DNA of 64,000 bases, from the NCBI RefSeq assembly GCF_017744395.1, contig NZ_JAGIBI010000001.1:186001-250000 (forward strand), in the 5' to 3' direction. The position numbers and the translations under genes are program-made. Source of the DNA: Herbaspirillum sp. (lineage in GTDB: Bacteria; Pseudomonadota; Gammaproteobacteria; Burkholderiales; Burkholderiaceae_D). The notes under the pieces are model-generated. The model ran no database searches, had not been told where the DNA came from, and worked only from the letters and a program-made list of their open reading frames with translations. This document shows, in pieces, positions 28,033 through 36,453 of this stretch (positions within the stretch are counted from its first letter, which is position 1; each line of letters opens with the position of its first letter).

Positions 28033-30948
28033 ATGAATCGCGTATTCCACACCATATGGAACCATGGCTCCGGTACTTGGACTGCGGTTTCCGAACTGGC
28101 ATCGGCCCAAGGGAAACGTAATAGCGAGGGATGCGGCGATTCCCGCGAACCGGCCGGGATCATGCGCGCGGCGGTCTTGTCGGTGTCGCCGATTGCCTTG
28201 TCGATGGCGCTGTTCAATCCATCGTTGGCCTACGCGCAAGCTTCCAACACAGGGAATAACCAGGGTTTTGCGATAGGCAGCGCGACAAGCGATGGCCAAT
28301 GCGTTGCGATCGGGGGATCGGGATCGTTCGGTGCGACCGCTGTTTGTTCCGGAGCGGATTCTCTGGCGGTGGGCAATGGCGCCCAGGGTACGGCCCAGGC
28401 GACCATCGCTTTGGGGGCATCAGCCAGGGCAAGCAACGCCTATGCGACTGCTATCGGAGACAATGCCAGTGCTTCCGGCGCAGTATCTTCCGCAATTGGA
28501 TCTTTTTCAAACGCATCGGGGGATCGGTCTTTCGCAGGCGGGGCCAATGCCAGCGCATCCGGAGCCAGCGCCGTGGCGATCGGCAATGGAGCGGTCGCCA
28601 ATGCGGCAGGCTCCAGCGGTACGCTCACCGATAACTGGCGGCCGGACAGCGGTCGCCGGGTAAGCAGTTTTGTCGCCGGCAATACCGCCGTCGGAGCCGG
28701 CGCCACCAGCAACAACAATGGCACGGCAGTGGGTAATTCCGCGCAGGCGACCGGCAGTACATCTTTCGCGGGAGGATCGGGAGCGGTGGCGAGCGGGCGC
28801 GTTGGGGTGGCCGTCGGCGGCGGGAGCCTTGCGTCCGGCGATTCGGCCGTATCGATCGGCAATACGTCTACGGCATCCGGCGCGCAAGGCATAGCACTTG
28901 GCGCCGGCGCACATGCATCAGGCATCAGAAGCGCTTCGTTAGGCGTGGGCGCCTTTGCCACGGGCAACCAGACGATAGCGATCGGCAATACGGCGACTGC
29001 GAGCGGCACCGGCGATACGGCCATCGGTAATGCCGCGCAGGCGACGGGCGGCAGTTCCTTTGCCGGCGGCAACGGCGCGATTGCCTCGGCGGCCAATGCG
29101 GTGGCGTTGGGCAACGCCGCGCAGGCGACGATGGCGGGAGCGCTGGCCCTGGGCAATACGGCGCTGGCCAACCAATCCAATGCCATTGCGTTTGGGGCGG
29201 CTGCGCAAGCCGTGCATGCCAATAGCGTGGCGCTGGGGGCGAACGCCCAGACTGCAGTCGGGGCCCAGACCAATTACACCGCGTTTGCACTGAGTACATT
29301 GCAAAACTCGGTGGGGGAAGTATCGGTCGGCTCGGCCGGCAATGAGCGGACCATTACCAATGTGGCGGCGGGTGTCAACGGCACCGATGCGGTCAATGTC
29401 AATCAATTGAGCGCGATAAACAATAAATTCACCGCGTTGCAGCAAGATGCTTTGCTGTGGGATCCGGCGGCAAACGGCGGCGCCGGGGCATTCAGCGCCA
29501 ACCATCTTGGGACGGGGCCGAACAAGATCACCAATGTGGCCGCCGGCACGCTGAGCGCGGGCAGTACCGATGCGGTCAACGGTTCGCAATTGTTTGCGAC
29601 GAACACCAATGTCACCAATCTTGGCAACCTGATCGGCAATCTTGTCGGGGACGGCAGCAATGGCGCGGGCGTCAAGTACGTACGCACCAACGATACCGGA
29701 CTGGCGCCTGACGATGCGCATGCCTCGGCGCAAGGGGCGACGGCGGTCGGCTACAACGCCCAGGCCTCTGCCGAGAATGCCGTGGCGCTCGGCAATGCCG
29801 CGGCAGCTTCCGTACTGGGCGGTGTGGCGCTGGGCTCCGGCTCCATTTCCAATCGGACGATCGCCACCTCCAACGGCAGTATCCCTGTGGGCGCCACGGG
29901 GATTCCCTACAACACCGCCGACCAGCTCTTGTTGGGCGCCATCTCGGTCGGCGGTGGGGGAACGTATCGCCAGATCATCAACGTCGCCGACGGCACGCAA
30001 GACCATGATGCGGTCACGCTACGCCAGTTGAGAGGTTCGCTGCAGTCGTTTGCGACCTCCACCACCAAGTATTTCCATGCCAATTCGAGCGGGGCGGATT
30101 CGCTGGCGATCGGTACCGATTCGGTGGCGGTGGGCCCCAATACGGTGGTCAACGGCAATAACGGCATCGGCATCGGTAACGGCGCCGTGGTCGATATGGC
30201 TGCCACCGGCGGCATGGCGATCGGACAGAATGCGCAATCTTTGCAGGCCGATGCGATGGCGCTGGGCAACGGCGCTATCGCCGGCGGTGCGCAATCGATC
30301 GCCCAGGGGGCCAACGCCAATGCCAGCGGCGGCGCCAGCATTGCGCTCGGCTCCGGCGCCACGGCTTCCCATGCGGACAGCATCGCGCTGGGATCGGGAT
30401 CGGCCACGACCGTCGGTGCGCAGGCGGGTTATATCGCCTACGCGCTGGCGGCGGCGCAGACCTCGGCCGGCGAAGTCAACATCGGCAATCGCAAGATCAC
30501 CGGTGTGGCCGCCGGCAGCGCCGATACCGATGCGGTCAACGTCAGCCAGTTGAAGGCGTTGGCGGCCAGCATCCCGGGAGGAGGCAGCGGGGGCGAAGGA
30601 GGAGGCGGCGGCATGCCACCTGCCGGCGATCTCATCAACAACGCCGTCGGCCAGGCAAAGCAATATACCGACAGCCAGATCAACAACCTGCGTGGCGATC
30701 TGGACAAGTATCGCCACGATGCCAATGGCGGCACCGCATCAGCGCTGGCGGTGGCAGGTTTGCCGCAGCCAGGTGCGCCGGGAAAGAGCATGTTGTCGAT
30801 TGCCGGCAGCACTTATGAAGGCCAGACCGGCCTGGCTTTGGGCTTGTCGACCTATACCGAAAACGGCCGCTGGATCGTTAAAGCCGCCGCGACGACGAAC
30901 AGCCGCGGCAAAACCGGGGCGGCAGTCGGCGCCGGTTTCCAATGGTGA
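28033..30948 (+). CDS. YadA-type trimeric autotransporter adhesin
   Basis: A 971-residue surface adhesin. Residues 1-24 (MNRVFHTIWNHGSGTWTAVSE) are the extended signal-peptide region, followed by a hydrophobic core ending LAYAQA. The passenger is a Gly/Ala/Ser/Asn-rich array of Hep/Hag-type head repeats (AIGNxAxASG, VALGNxAxA) with necks carrying DAVNVNQL and DAVNGSQL at about 460 and 515, and DAVTLRQL and DAVNVSQL later. The last 80 residues are the YadA anchor ending GAAVGAGFQW. It should form a homotrimer in the outer membrane for attachment to hosts, surfaces or other cells. Confidence 0.95.
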   Translation: MNRVFHTIWNHGSGTWTAVSELASAQGKRNSEGCGDSREPAGIMRAAVLSVSPIALSMALFNPSLAYAQASNTGNNQGFAIGSATSDGQCVAIGGSGSFGATAVCSGADSLAVGNGAQGTAQATIALGASARASNAYATAIGDNASASGAVSSAIGSFSNASGDRSFAGGANASASGASAVAIGNGAVANAAGSSGTLTDNWRPDSGRRVSSFVAGNTAVGAGATSNNNGTAVGNSAQATGSTSFAGGSGAVASGRVGVAVGGGSLASGDSAVSIGNTSTASGAQGIALGAGAHASGIRSASLGVGAFATGNQTIAIGNTATASGTGDTAIGNAAQATGGSSFAGGNGAIASAANAVALGNAAQATMAGALALGNTALANQSNAIAFGAAAQAVHANSVALGANAQTAVGAQTNYTAFALSTLQNSVGEVSVGSAGNERTITNVAAGVNGTDAVNVNQLSAINNKFTALQQDALLWDPAANGGAGAFSANHLGTGPNKITNVAAGTLSAGSTDAVNGSQLFATNTNVTNLGNLIGNLVGDGSNGAGVKYVRTNDTGLAPDDAHASAQGATAVGYNAQASAENAVALGNAAAASVLGGVALGSGSISNRTIATSNGSIPVGATGIPYNTADQLLLGAISVGGGGTYRQIINVADGTQDHDAVTLRQLRGSLQSFATSTTKYFHANSSGADSLAIGTDSVAVGPNTVVNGNNGIGIGNGAVVDMAATGGMAIGQNAQSLQADAMALGNGAIAGGAQSIAQGANANASGGASIALGSGATASHADSIALGSGSATTVGAQAGYIAYALAAAQTSAGEVNIGNRKITGVAAGSADTDAVNVSQLKALAASIPGGGSGGEGGGGGMPPAGDLINNAVGQAKQYTDSQINNLRGDLDKYRHDANGGTASALAVAGLPQPGAPGKSMLSIAGSTYEGQTGLALGLSTYTENGRWIVKAAATTNSRGKTGAAVGAGFQW

Positions 30949-30959
30949 GGAAAAACAGA

Positions 30960-31478
30960 ATGAACACGCATCCGATATATCGGAAGAACAGGAAGAGAAA
31001 AATGGCCGCATGCCCATCATTTAAAAAATTCTCCTGCCTCGTCGCATTTTCCATGGCTGCTATCGCCGCGTCGCATCAGGCCTTGGCGCAATCTACCGCA
31101 TCGATCGATACGGCGGTTGCGGCGGCCACCCGCTGGGCAGCATTGGCCGACGACAATCAGTCCGACCGGATGTGGGGGCTGAGCGATCCTGTCATGCAAA
31201 AGGGTGTCAGCAAGGAAAATTGGGGTAAATACCTTGCATCCCTGCAAGGAGAACTGGGGCCTATCGGGACCCGGGAATGGATCCAGATCGTGCGGATCAG
31301 CAATCCGGCGAACCTGCCGCCAGGCGAGTACGTCAATGTGGTGTTTTCCTCCCGTTTCGCCAAAGCGCCGACAGTGGAAAAGATTTCGCTGGTGCAAACC
31401 TTGGATCGCTGGACGCCAGTCGGTTATGTCGTGACCAGGCTGGAAACATCCCCGGCGCCGGCCGCCGCCGCAAGATAA
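30960..31478 (+). CDS. Secreted DUF4019-domain protein
   Basis: A 172-residue protein with a Lys/Arg-rich N-terminus and hydrophobic signal sequence ending HQALAQSTAS, then a DUF4019 domain (AAATRWAALADDNQSDRMW, VSKENWGKYLASLQGELGPIGTR). It starts 11 bases after the adhesin stop with GAGG upstream of ATG 30960 (an internal ATG at 31002 is also possible). Function is unknown. Tight coupling suggests a periplasmic or envelope partner of the adhesin. Confidence 0.75.
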   Translation: MNTHPIYRKNRKRKMAACPSFKKFSCLVAFSMAAIAASHQALAQSTASIDTAVAAATRWAALADDNQSDRMWGLSDPVMQKGVSKENWGKYLASLQGELGPIGTREWIQIVRISNPANLPPGEYVNVVFSSRFAKAPTVEKISLVQTLDRWTPVGYVVTRLETSPAPAAAAR

Positions 31479-31573
31479 GTGCGGCGGCAACGCCTTGCCA
31501 TCGCTAGCGCGACAAGGTTCGATGCGCTGCGAGTGCGGGAAACTGCTAAGGTTGTTTGAGGCTGCGCCCGAAC

Positions 31574-31614
31574 GGGATCGAATTCGCAACCGATGGTTTG
31601 GAAAGCCGTTGTCC
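31574..31614 (-). pseudogene. Decayed tRNA-like fragment
   Basis: These 41 bases align without gaps to the 3' half of the intact tRNA-Arg at 40158-40198 with 29 matches, keeping the GATCGAA T-loop and the GCCGTTG stem. No full cloverleaf can be drawn. It sits left of a terminator that in turn is followed by a tRNA-Pro-like piece, the same order as at 40.1-40.4 kb, so I read it as a degenerate duplicate of that tRNA locus. Confidence 0.45.
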
Positions 31615-31621
31615 TCAAAAG

Positions 31622-31650
31622 AAAACGGGCTGTTGCAAGAGCCCGTTTTT
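31622..31650 (+). terminator. Terminator downstream of the DUF4019 gene
   Basis: AAAACGGGCT and AGCCCGTTTT form a 10-bp stem with an 8-base loop, followed by T on the plus strand. The left arm and flank (AAAAGAAAACGGGCTGT) are identical to those of the terminator between the two tRNA genes at 40.27 kb. Confidence 0.8.
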
Positions 31651-31655
31651 GATCA

Positions 31656-31682
31656 GAACCTTGGATCGCCGAGTCCCAAACC
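31656..31682 (-). pseudogene. Remnant of a tRNA-Pro gene
   Basis: 27 bases match the intact tRNA-Pro at 40329-40355 (T-arm to anticodon region) at 23 positions. Both ends of the tRNA are missing, so it cannot be functional. It lies 5 bases from the stop codon of the truncated chemoreceptor gene. Confidence 0.55.
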
Positions 31683-31687
31683 TAAAT

Positions 31688-32446
31688 TCATCGTATCTCC
31701 CTTGCCAGCGCAAGCAGCCGATCCACTTGCGCGATTTCATCTCCGACCTGTTGTTCGCCCTTCAGGCGATTGCGGGAAATGTCATTGGCCAGCCGGTGTA
31801 TCTGGCTGAGGTAGGACCAGATCGTCCTGAATGTCAGGATGGCAATGAAAAGTGAAATGCCGATGCAAGCGATGGCGAAACCGGCAAAGACGACGAGCGA
31901 GGCGTCAATCGAAGAACTCAGTTCTTTTGAAATCCGTTGGCTTTGGCTTTCATTTGCCGCATAGAGTTTCTCGGAGCTTTCCTTGATGGATGTGCGCACC
32001 GGTTGGATGCGTTGATGGAGAAAAACCTTCGCTTCTTCGAAACGCCGATTCTCGATCAATAAAACCATTTGATCGACCAGTTTCATGTAGTCGGGCAGGA
32101 GGGCGGCGATGCGGTCTGCCGACTCGACCTCCGCCCGGCTGCTGACGCCGGAAGCGTAGTACACCCGCCAGGCGCGGGTCATGTTTCGCTGGAGTTCGCC
32201 GATCGGCGCGGTTGGCGTGGGATCGTTGTCGAGCAATGCCGAGAGCAGGTACTCGTTCAACATGGTGTCGTTGCGCCGGAAATCGGCAATCTGAGTGATC
32301 GGGATCAGGTTGGAATCGAGAACCTGATGGAGTCCGGCATCGCTCTCCTTGAGCTTCATATACCCCAGTCCGCCGATGATTGAGCCGACAAGAAAATTGA
32401 TTACGATCAGCGCCAGCAGTTGCCACTTGATATCACGAATCATCAT
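31688..32446 (-). CDS. Truncated chemoreceptor (sensor module without signalling domain)
   Basis: A 252-residue protein with membrane helix 1 (about 7-29), a periplasmic four-helix-bundle sensor, membrane helix 2 (about 185-210) and the start of a HAMP domain. A normal methyl-accepting protein continues for 250-300 residues with the kinase-control hairpin, but here a stop falls right beside the tRNA-Pro remnant. The 3' end was probably lost by recombination at the tRNA-like site. ATG 32446 follows a GGGGGA ribosome-binding site. It cannot signal to CheA by itself. Confidence 0.75.
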   Translation of the reverse strand: MMIRDIKWQLLALIVINFLVGSIIGGLGYMKLKESDAGLHQVLDSNLIPITQIADFRRNDTMLNEYLLSALLDNDPTPTAPIGELQRNMTRAWRVYYASGVSSRAEVESADRIAALLPDYMKLVDQMVLLIENRRFEEAKVFLHQRIQPVRTSIKESSEKLYAANESQSQRISKELSSSIDASLVVFAGFAIACIGISLFIAILTFRTIWSYLSQIHRLANDISRNRLKGEQQVGDEIAQVDRLLALAREIR

Positions 32447-32535
32447 TCGACATTCCCCCAAAGTAATTTCAACCCGCCCCCGAACTTAACCAGTTGCAAG
32501 TGAATTCTAAGTGAGTTTGGGAGGAATCGATGTCG

Positions 32536-32608
32536 GAAAAGTACGAAAGAAACTGGCCTGCCCTAAGGGAATCGAACCCCTAACCTACGGCTTAGAAGGC
32601 CGTTGCTC
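32536..32608. repeat. Left attachment site (73-bp direct repeat, copy 1)
   Basis: Identical over all 73 bases to 40126-40198. It contains the 3' part of tRNA-Arg(UCU) plus 18 bases of 3' flank, i.e. the classical duplication left by tyrosine-recombinase integration at a tRNA 3' end. The first integrase gene begins 110 bases to the right. This left copy is not a complete tRNA. Confidence 0.93.
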
Positions 32609-32680
32609 GTTGGCTTGCATCCCTTACGGGACGCGGCGCTGTATCCGGTTGAGCGATTCTGAGCACATATTGAGCACACT
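32609..32680. other. Island left-end segment with D-arm remnant and TGAGCACA repeats
   Basis: Directly after the repeat come 33 unrelated bases, then TATCCGGTTGAGC (32642-32654), which is the D-arm part of the same tRNA. At 32660-32680 two TGAGCACA copies stand in tandem; a nearly identical pair (19 of 21 bases) stands at 40031-40051 near the other island end. These could be arm-type integrase or excisionase sites. Confidence 0.6.
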
Positions 32681-32717
32681 TACTGATTAAGTGACGGCGA
32701 CCGTATACGAGGTCGCA

Positions 32718-33683
32718 ATGGCAACAATCAGTCAGTACCGGGGCAAGTGGAAAGCCCAAATTCGCATGAAGGGTTACCCAGCCCAAACCAAGACGTTCGA
32801 TACCAAGAGCGAGGCCCAAGCATGGGGCCGTGAGGTCGAGTCCCAGATGGCCCGGCAGCAGTTCTCCGGTTCCACCTCTGGGCAGACCATGACAGTCCGA
32901 GAGATGCTGCAACGGTATCTCGATGAGGTATCCGTCACCAAGGCCCGCCCCAAGGACGATGTGTCCCGAGCCAAGCCCGTATTCGCCGCTCTAGGCGATT
33001 ACCGGGTGCATACCCTTACATCCCTCAACCTATCCCAATACAAGGCCGCTAGGCTGCTCTCAGTCGGCCCACAGACCGTAATCCACGAGTTGAACCTCCT
33101 GCACCGTGCCTACGTGATCGCGGCGAGCGAAAGGGGCGTGGTATTGCCCAATGGCATTCCGAAGACCAGACGACCGCCTATGCCCAAGGGCCGGGACATG
33201 CGGGTGCCGCCAGAGGTCGTGGACAGGATCGTGGCCTCAACGGAGTCCCCAGAGCTAAAGGTAATCATCCGGTTCGCCGTGGAGACGGCCATGCGCCGGA
33301 GCGAGATCATGGGCATCCGGTGGGAACACGTCAATCTGGCCCGCCGGTCGGTGTACCTGCCAAAGACCAAGACCGACCAGCCACGGACGGTACCGCTGTC
33401 CACCGTGGCACTGGGGCTGCTGGAGGAGATGGGGCCGGAGAAGGAGGGCAAGGTGTTCTCGCTTGCCCCGGACTCCGTGACTCAAGGCTTCAAGCGGGCA
33501 GCAGTCCGCGCCCGGATGGGGGATATCAACTTCCATGACCTGCGGCATGAGGCCACGAGCAGGCTGTTCGAGAAAGGGCTGAACGTCATCGAGGTGGCCC
33601 GGATCACCGGACATAAGACGCTGGCGATGCTGGATCGCTACACGCACCTCGACGTTGCCAACCTCGTTCAGAAGCTGAATTAA
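32718..33683 (+). CDS. Tyrosine recombinase / integrase 1
   Basis: A 321-residue phage-type integrase. It has an N-terminal arm-binding segment (TISQYRGKWKAQIRMKGYP), a SAM-like core-binding domain and a C-terminal catalytic domain. The domain contains Arg in ETAMRRSEIMGIRW, HDLRHEATSRLFEKG (His-x-x-Arg), GHKTLAMLDRYTHL with the second His and nucleophile Tyr. ATG 32718 is preferred over an upstream GTG. It lies beside the left attachment site, so it is the likely integrase of the island. Confidence 0.92.
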   Translation: MATISQYRGKWKAQIRMKGYPAQTKTFDTKSEAQAWGREVESQMARQQFSGSTSGQTMTVREMLQRYLDEVSVTKARPKDDVSRAKPVFAALGDYRVHTLTSLNLSQYKAARLLSVGPQTVIHELNLLHRAYVIAASERGVVLPNGIPKTRRPPMPKGRDMRVPPEVVDRIVASTESPELKVIIRFAVETAMRRSEIMGIRWEHVNLARRSVYLPKTKTDQPRTVPLSTVALGLLEEMGPEKEGKVFSLAPDSVTQGFKRAAVRARMGDINFHDLRHEATSRLFEKGLNVIEVARITGHKTLAMLDRYTHLDVANLVQKLN

Positions 33684-33819
33684 GTGGAGGCGGGTGATGA
33701 TCACTGATAGCATTTGTATTCACATGGCTCGCACGAGCATTGGTATCAGCCTATAAGCGCTGACAGGCGCAGCCTAGTACGAGGACTTGCCCAAACAAAT
33801 TCACTTTACGGAGAATTGT

Positions 33820-34902
33820 GTGGGAACGATCCAAGTACGTGATGACAATATCGGGCTAACAACATATCAAGCCCGTGTACGCCGAGTAGGCTACCGGGCG
33901 GTTTCCAAAAATTTCCCCAACAGGGCGGAGGCCGAGAAGTGGATTGCTGCGGTAGAAGCTGATCTCGATAGAGACGCCGCCTTGCGGGCGCAAGAGAGTG
34001 CGAGGCAGAAGCTTGGATTGCATGTAGAGGCTCGTGCGCCAGTACCGATGGATGCGCCGCTGGTATCGGATGCAACGCCGTTCCGCGATCTTATGCAGCG
34101 GTACAGCGTTCTTGTATCACCGCTGAAGAAGTCGGCGGAAAGCGAGATATTGCGGCTGGGGAAGCTGGGGAGAGACAAGATTTCCAGTTATGCGGTAGGG
34201 AGTCTCACTCCATCAATCATCGCGCAATGGCGGGATCGCCGCTTGGGGGAAGTCGCCCCTGATACCGTAACCCGCGAGATGCATTTGATGTCGGCGGTGA
34301 TTAACATGGCGCGGCGGGAGTGGGGGCTTGAGCTTGTCTGTAATCCATTCGCGTTACCTCGCAAGCCGAAGCGATCGAAAGGTCGAATACGCCGGCTGCG
34401 GGGGAATGAACTGGCCCGCTTGCTTCTTGCAGCGGAGACAGCGCAGGGCGGATTCCTATACTCAATGATTCAATTCGCCATCGAGACGGCCATGCGGCAA
34501 GGAGAGATCGTCTCGCTTGATTGGCGCTATATTGACCTCGACAAGCGCACTGCGCACCTACCCAATACAAAGAACGGCGACCATAGGACGGTGCCGCTCT
34601 CAATGCGTGCGATAGAGTTGCTACGAAAACTCGCGGTCATAGAGCTAACACTGGATCGTGCTGGCCCGGTGTTCCCCGGAGTGACCGGGGAGGCTGTTAA
34701 GCGCGCATTCCAGAATGCTCGGAAGCGTGCTGGTATCGAAGACCTCCGCTTCCATGACCTGCGGCATGAAGCAATCACTCGACTATTTGAAAAGGGACTT
34801 AATCCGATTGAAGTCGCATCTATTAGCGGCCACAAAGACATGCGTATGCTTCAACGATACACTCACCTTGAAGCCAATAAGTTAGCCCAGAAGCTGAACT
34901 AA
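33820..34902 (+). CDS. Tyrosine recombinase / integrase 2
   Basis: A 360-residue tyrosine recombinase in tandem with integrase 1 and similar in its catalytic part: ETAMRQGEIVSLDW, HDLRHEAITRLFEKG, SGHKDMRMLQRYTHLEA. The N-terminal half is different and longer, so it probably recognises other arm sites. No ATG is available; GTG 33820 has GGAG 6 bases upstream, while TTG 33787 would add 11 residues. Two complete integrases in one small island suggest either joint action or stacking of two elements. Confidence 0.88.
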   Translation: MGTIQVRDDNIGLTTYQARVRRVGYRAVSKNFPNRAEAEKWIAAVEADLDRDAALRAQESARQKLGLHVEARAPVPMDAPLVSDATPFRDLMQRYSVLVSPLKKSAESEILRLGKLGRDKISSYAVGSLTPSIIAQWRDRRLGEVAPDTVTREMHLMSAVINMARREWGLELVCNPFALPRKPKRSKGRIRRLRGNELARLLLAAETAQGGFLYSMIQFAIETAMRQGEIVSLDWRYIDLDKRTAHLPNTKNGDHRTVPLSMRAIELLRKLAVIELTLDRAGPVFPGVTGEAVKRAFQNARKRAGIEDLRFHDLRHEAITRLFEKGLNPIEVASISGHKDMRMLQRYTHLEANKLAQKLN

Positions 34903-34904
34903 GG

Positions 34905-36203
34905 TCAGTCATCCTGCGTCGCTTTTGAATCAGGGGGCGTTTGTTGCTTGCTCTTGCCGCCCCCTCCCTTTTGCATCCCTGTCTTTGCTATTTCAACAAA
35001 CTTATCTTTTAGCTCTGGTACCACCCCTATCGCCTTTTGGAATGCGGCTGAGCTAATCAATTCGTGCCAAGGGCTTCCGTGAGTCTCGCTCTCAACCAGT
35101 CGCAGTGGCGCTTCTTCTAGGCGGGTCAGTGCTGAACCGAACAGTCTGGCTTCAAACGCTTCGTCGATACGAGCTGCCTCCTTGCGATAGCCCTCGTATG
35201 CCTTGGCTACTGACGCCTTGAAGGCATAGTCTTCAGCAAGCCGGAATCGCTGCCCAATCTGCTTTGTCGCCAACCAAGAGAACCACAATGGTGGGCCAAT
35301 GCTTAGCAAGGAAAGGACAATGTGCATCCAAATGACGTTCCATTGCGGGTTGTCCGATGTCATTGCGGTTGACAGTAGTGTTACGCGGCCAATTCCCAGA
35401 TATGCGCCAATGGTGAGGCCCGCCAATAGTCCAAAAACCCAGACCCACATGGAGACACCTAGTTTGGACGCACGTTGATCGAATGCTGCTGCAAGGCCTT
35501 TGGTCGTAGTGATGCGGTATGCTTCTTCGCATTGAGCGACCAAACGACTAGCTTCGTCTTGCTTGGCTGTGAGATCAGCTGATGCTGCATTTGCTTCGTC
35601 GGATCGACCCTGAATCTTGCCGAGAAGCGCCGCAGATTCGTCCGAGATTCGTGACACTTCGGCGCGTGCTGAATTGAGGCTTTCCAAATCTGAAGGGAGT
35701 GTTTCTGCTGCTTCAAAGGCCTCTTTAATCAAGTTGATTTGATTCGTAAGGGCTTCTTTGTCGGGGGTAAGTTGCTCTATTTGGGCATTGAGAGAACGGA
35801 GTCGCCGAGCGAGCTTTGTCGGCAAAATGTTGTTATCGACCTTTTCCCACCCCAAAGCACTTGCGACTTGTGCCTCTATATTACTCAAAGTGGACATGTA
35901 GGCTGGTGCAGCCTGTTGCCCGTGGCCGTTAAACAAATACTGGACAGTTTGTGTTTGAAGAAGCGTTAGTTGCGTTGGCAGTCTTGCCAAGGCATTTTCT
36001 AGTGGTGCAGGGACTGTATCGCTTGCTGTTGCTCTAATACGTTCGGACAGCCCAGTTGCAGCTCTCGCTAGATCGTGTCGGTTCAATGCTGGGTGATTCC
36101 ATCCATACATTTCCGTCATCGTTCTGTCATCGCTAGTCGTCGCTAAAACAGCTGTCCCAACGCTGTCCAGTGATGTGCAAAGTTTCTCAAGTCCAGCGTG
36201 CAT
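34905..36203 (-). CDS. Coiled-coil, two-helix membrane protein of unknown function
   Basis: A 432-residue protein that I do not recognise. Residues 1-125 are helical; 130-230 are rich in heptad-like Leu/Ala/Glu and look coiled-coil. Two membrane helices follow (about 251-272 and 289-312), then a helical cytoplasmic part (AEDYAFKASVAKAYEGYRKEA) and a Gly/Lys/Gln-rich end (407-432). AGAGG precedes the ATG at 36203. It ends 2 bases from the convergent integrase 2. Base composition is lower in GC than the host. The layout resembles membrane effectors of defence islands, which is inference only. Confidence 0.7.
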   Translation of the reverse strand: MHAGLEKLCTSLDSVGTAVLATTSDDRTMTEMYGWNHPALNRHDLARAATGLSERIRATASDTVPAPLENALARLPTQLTLLQTQTVQYLFNGHGQQAAPAYMSTLSNIEAQVASALGWEKVDNNILPTKLARRLRSLNAQIEQLTPDKEALTNQINLIKEAFEAAETLPSDLESLNSARAEVSRISDESAALLGKIQGRSDEANAASADLTAKQDEASRLVAQCEEAYRITTTKGLAAAFDQRASKLGVSMWVWVFGLLAGLTIGAYLGIGRVTLLSTAMTSDNPQWNVIWMHIVLSLLSIGPPLWFSWLATKQIGQRFRLAEDYAFKASVAKAYEGYRKEAARIDEAFEARLFGSALTRLEEAPLRLVESETHGSPWHELISSAAFQKAIGVVPELKDKFVEIAKTGMQKGGGGKSKQQTPPDSKATQDD

Positions 36204-36453
36204 TGATTACCTCTTTGATTTTTATATTCGGTTTGTTAACCATATCACGCAGTTAAATGAAGTTAAGTACATTTTTAATGTAGAAATGACGACTAGCCTG
36301 CTGAAAGGAAAACAGATAGGACGCACGCGCACAGAGAAGGGAGGAGCAGGGCTGATGCCCCGCTCTTGCACTCAATACAACTGGTACCCACCGTTGTCCA
36401 AGTAGTCTTCGGGAGAAGAGAATCCGCCTGTGCTGTTGGAGGGCTACCACCGC
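36204..36453. other. AT-rich promoter region of the membrane-protein gene
   Basis: 250 bases between the 36-residue peptide and the 432-residue membrane protein, both on the minus strand. The part next to the gene is AT-rich (36220-36290) and likely holds its promoter. CATTGATTACC at 36201-36211 carries the same TGATTACC word that is repeated at 38.12-38.17 kb. Confidence 0.4.

Noticed and set aside
28033-30948. Repeat-rich gene considered as a CRISPR array or other DNA-level repeat
   Set aside because: The repetition follows codon units of Hep/Hag head repeats in a single open frame with ESPR and YadA anchor; spacing is irregular and there are no unique spacers.
31574-31682. Functional tRNA genes at the left of the island
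   Set aside because: Neither fragment has an acceptor stem or full arms; only 41 and 27 bases align to real tRNAs with many differences, so they are remnants.
36253-36450. 65-codon frame downstream of the 36-residue peptide
   Set aside because: It lacks a ribosome-binding site and its Arg/Ser/Leu mix is not protein-like; I only note the adjacent Gly/Tyr-rich shifted frame as a curiosity.
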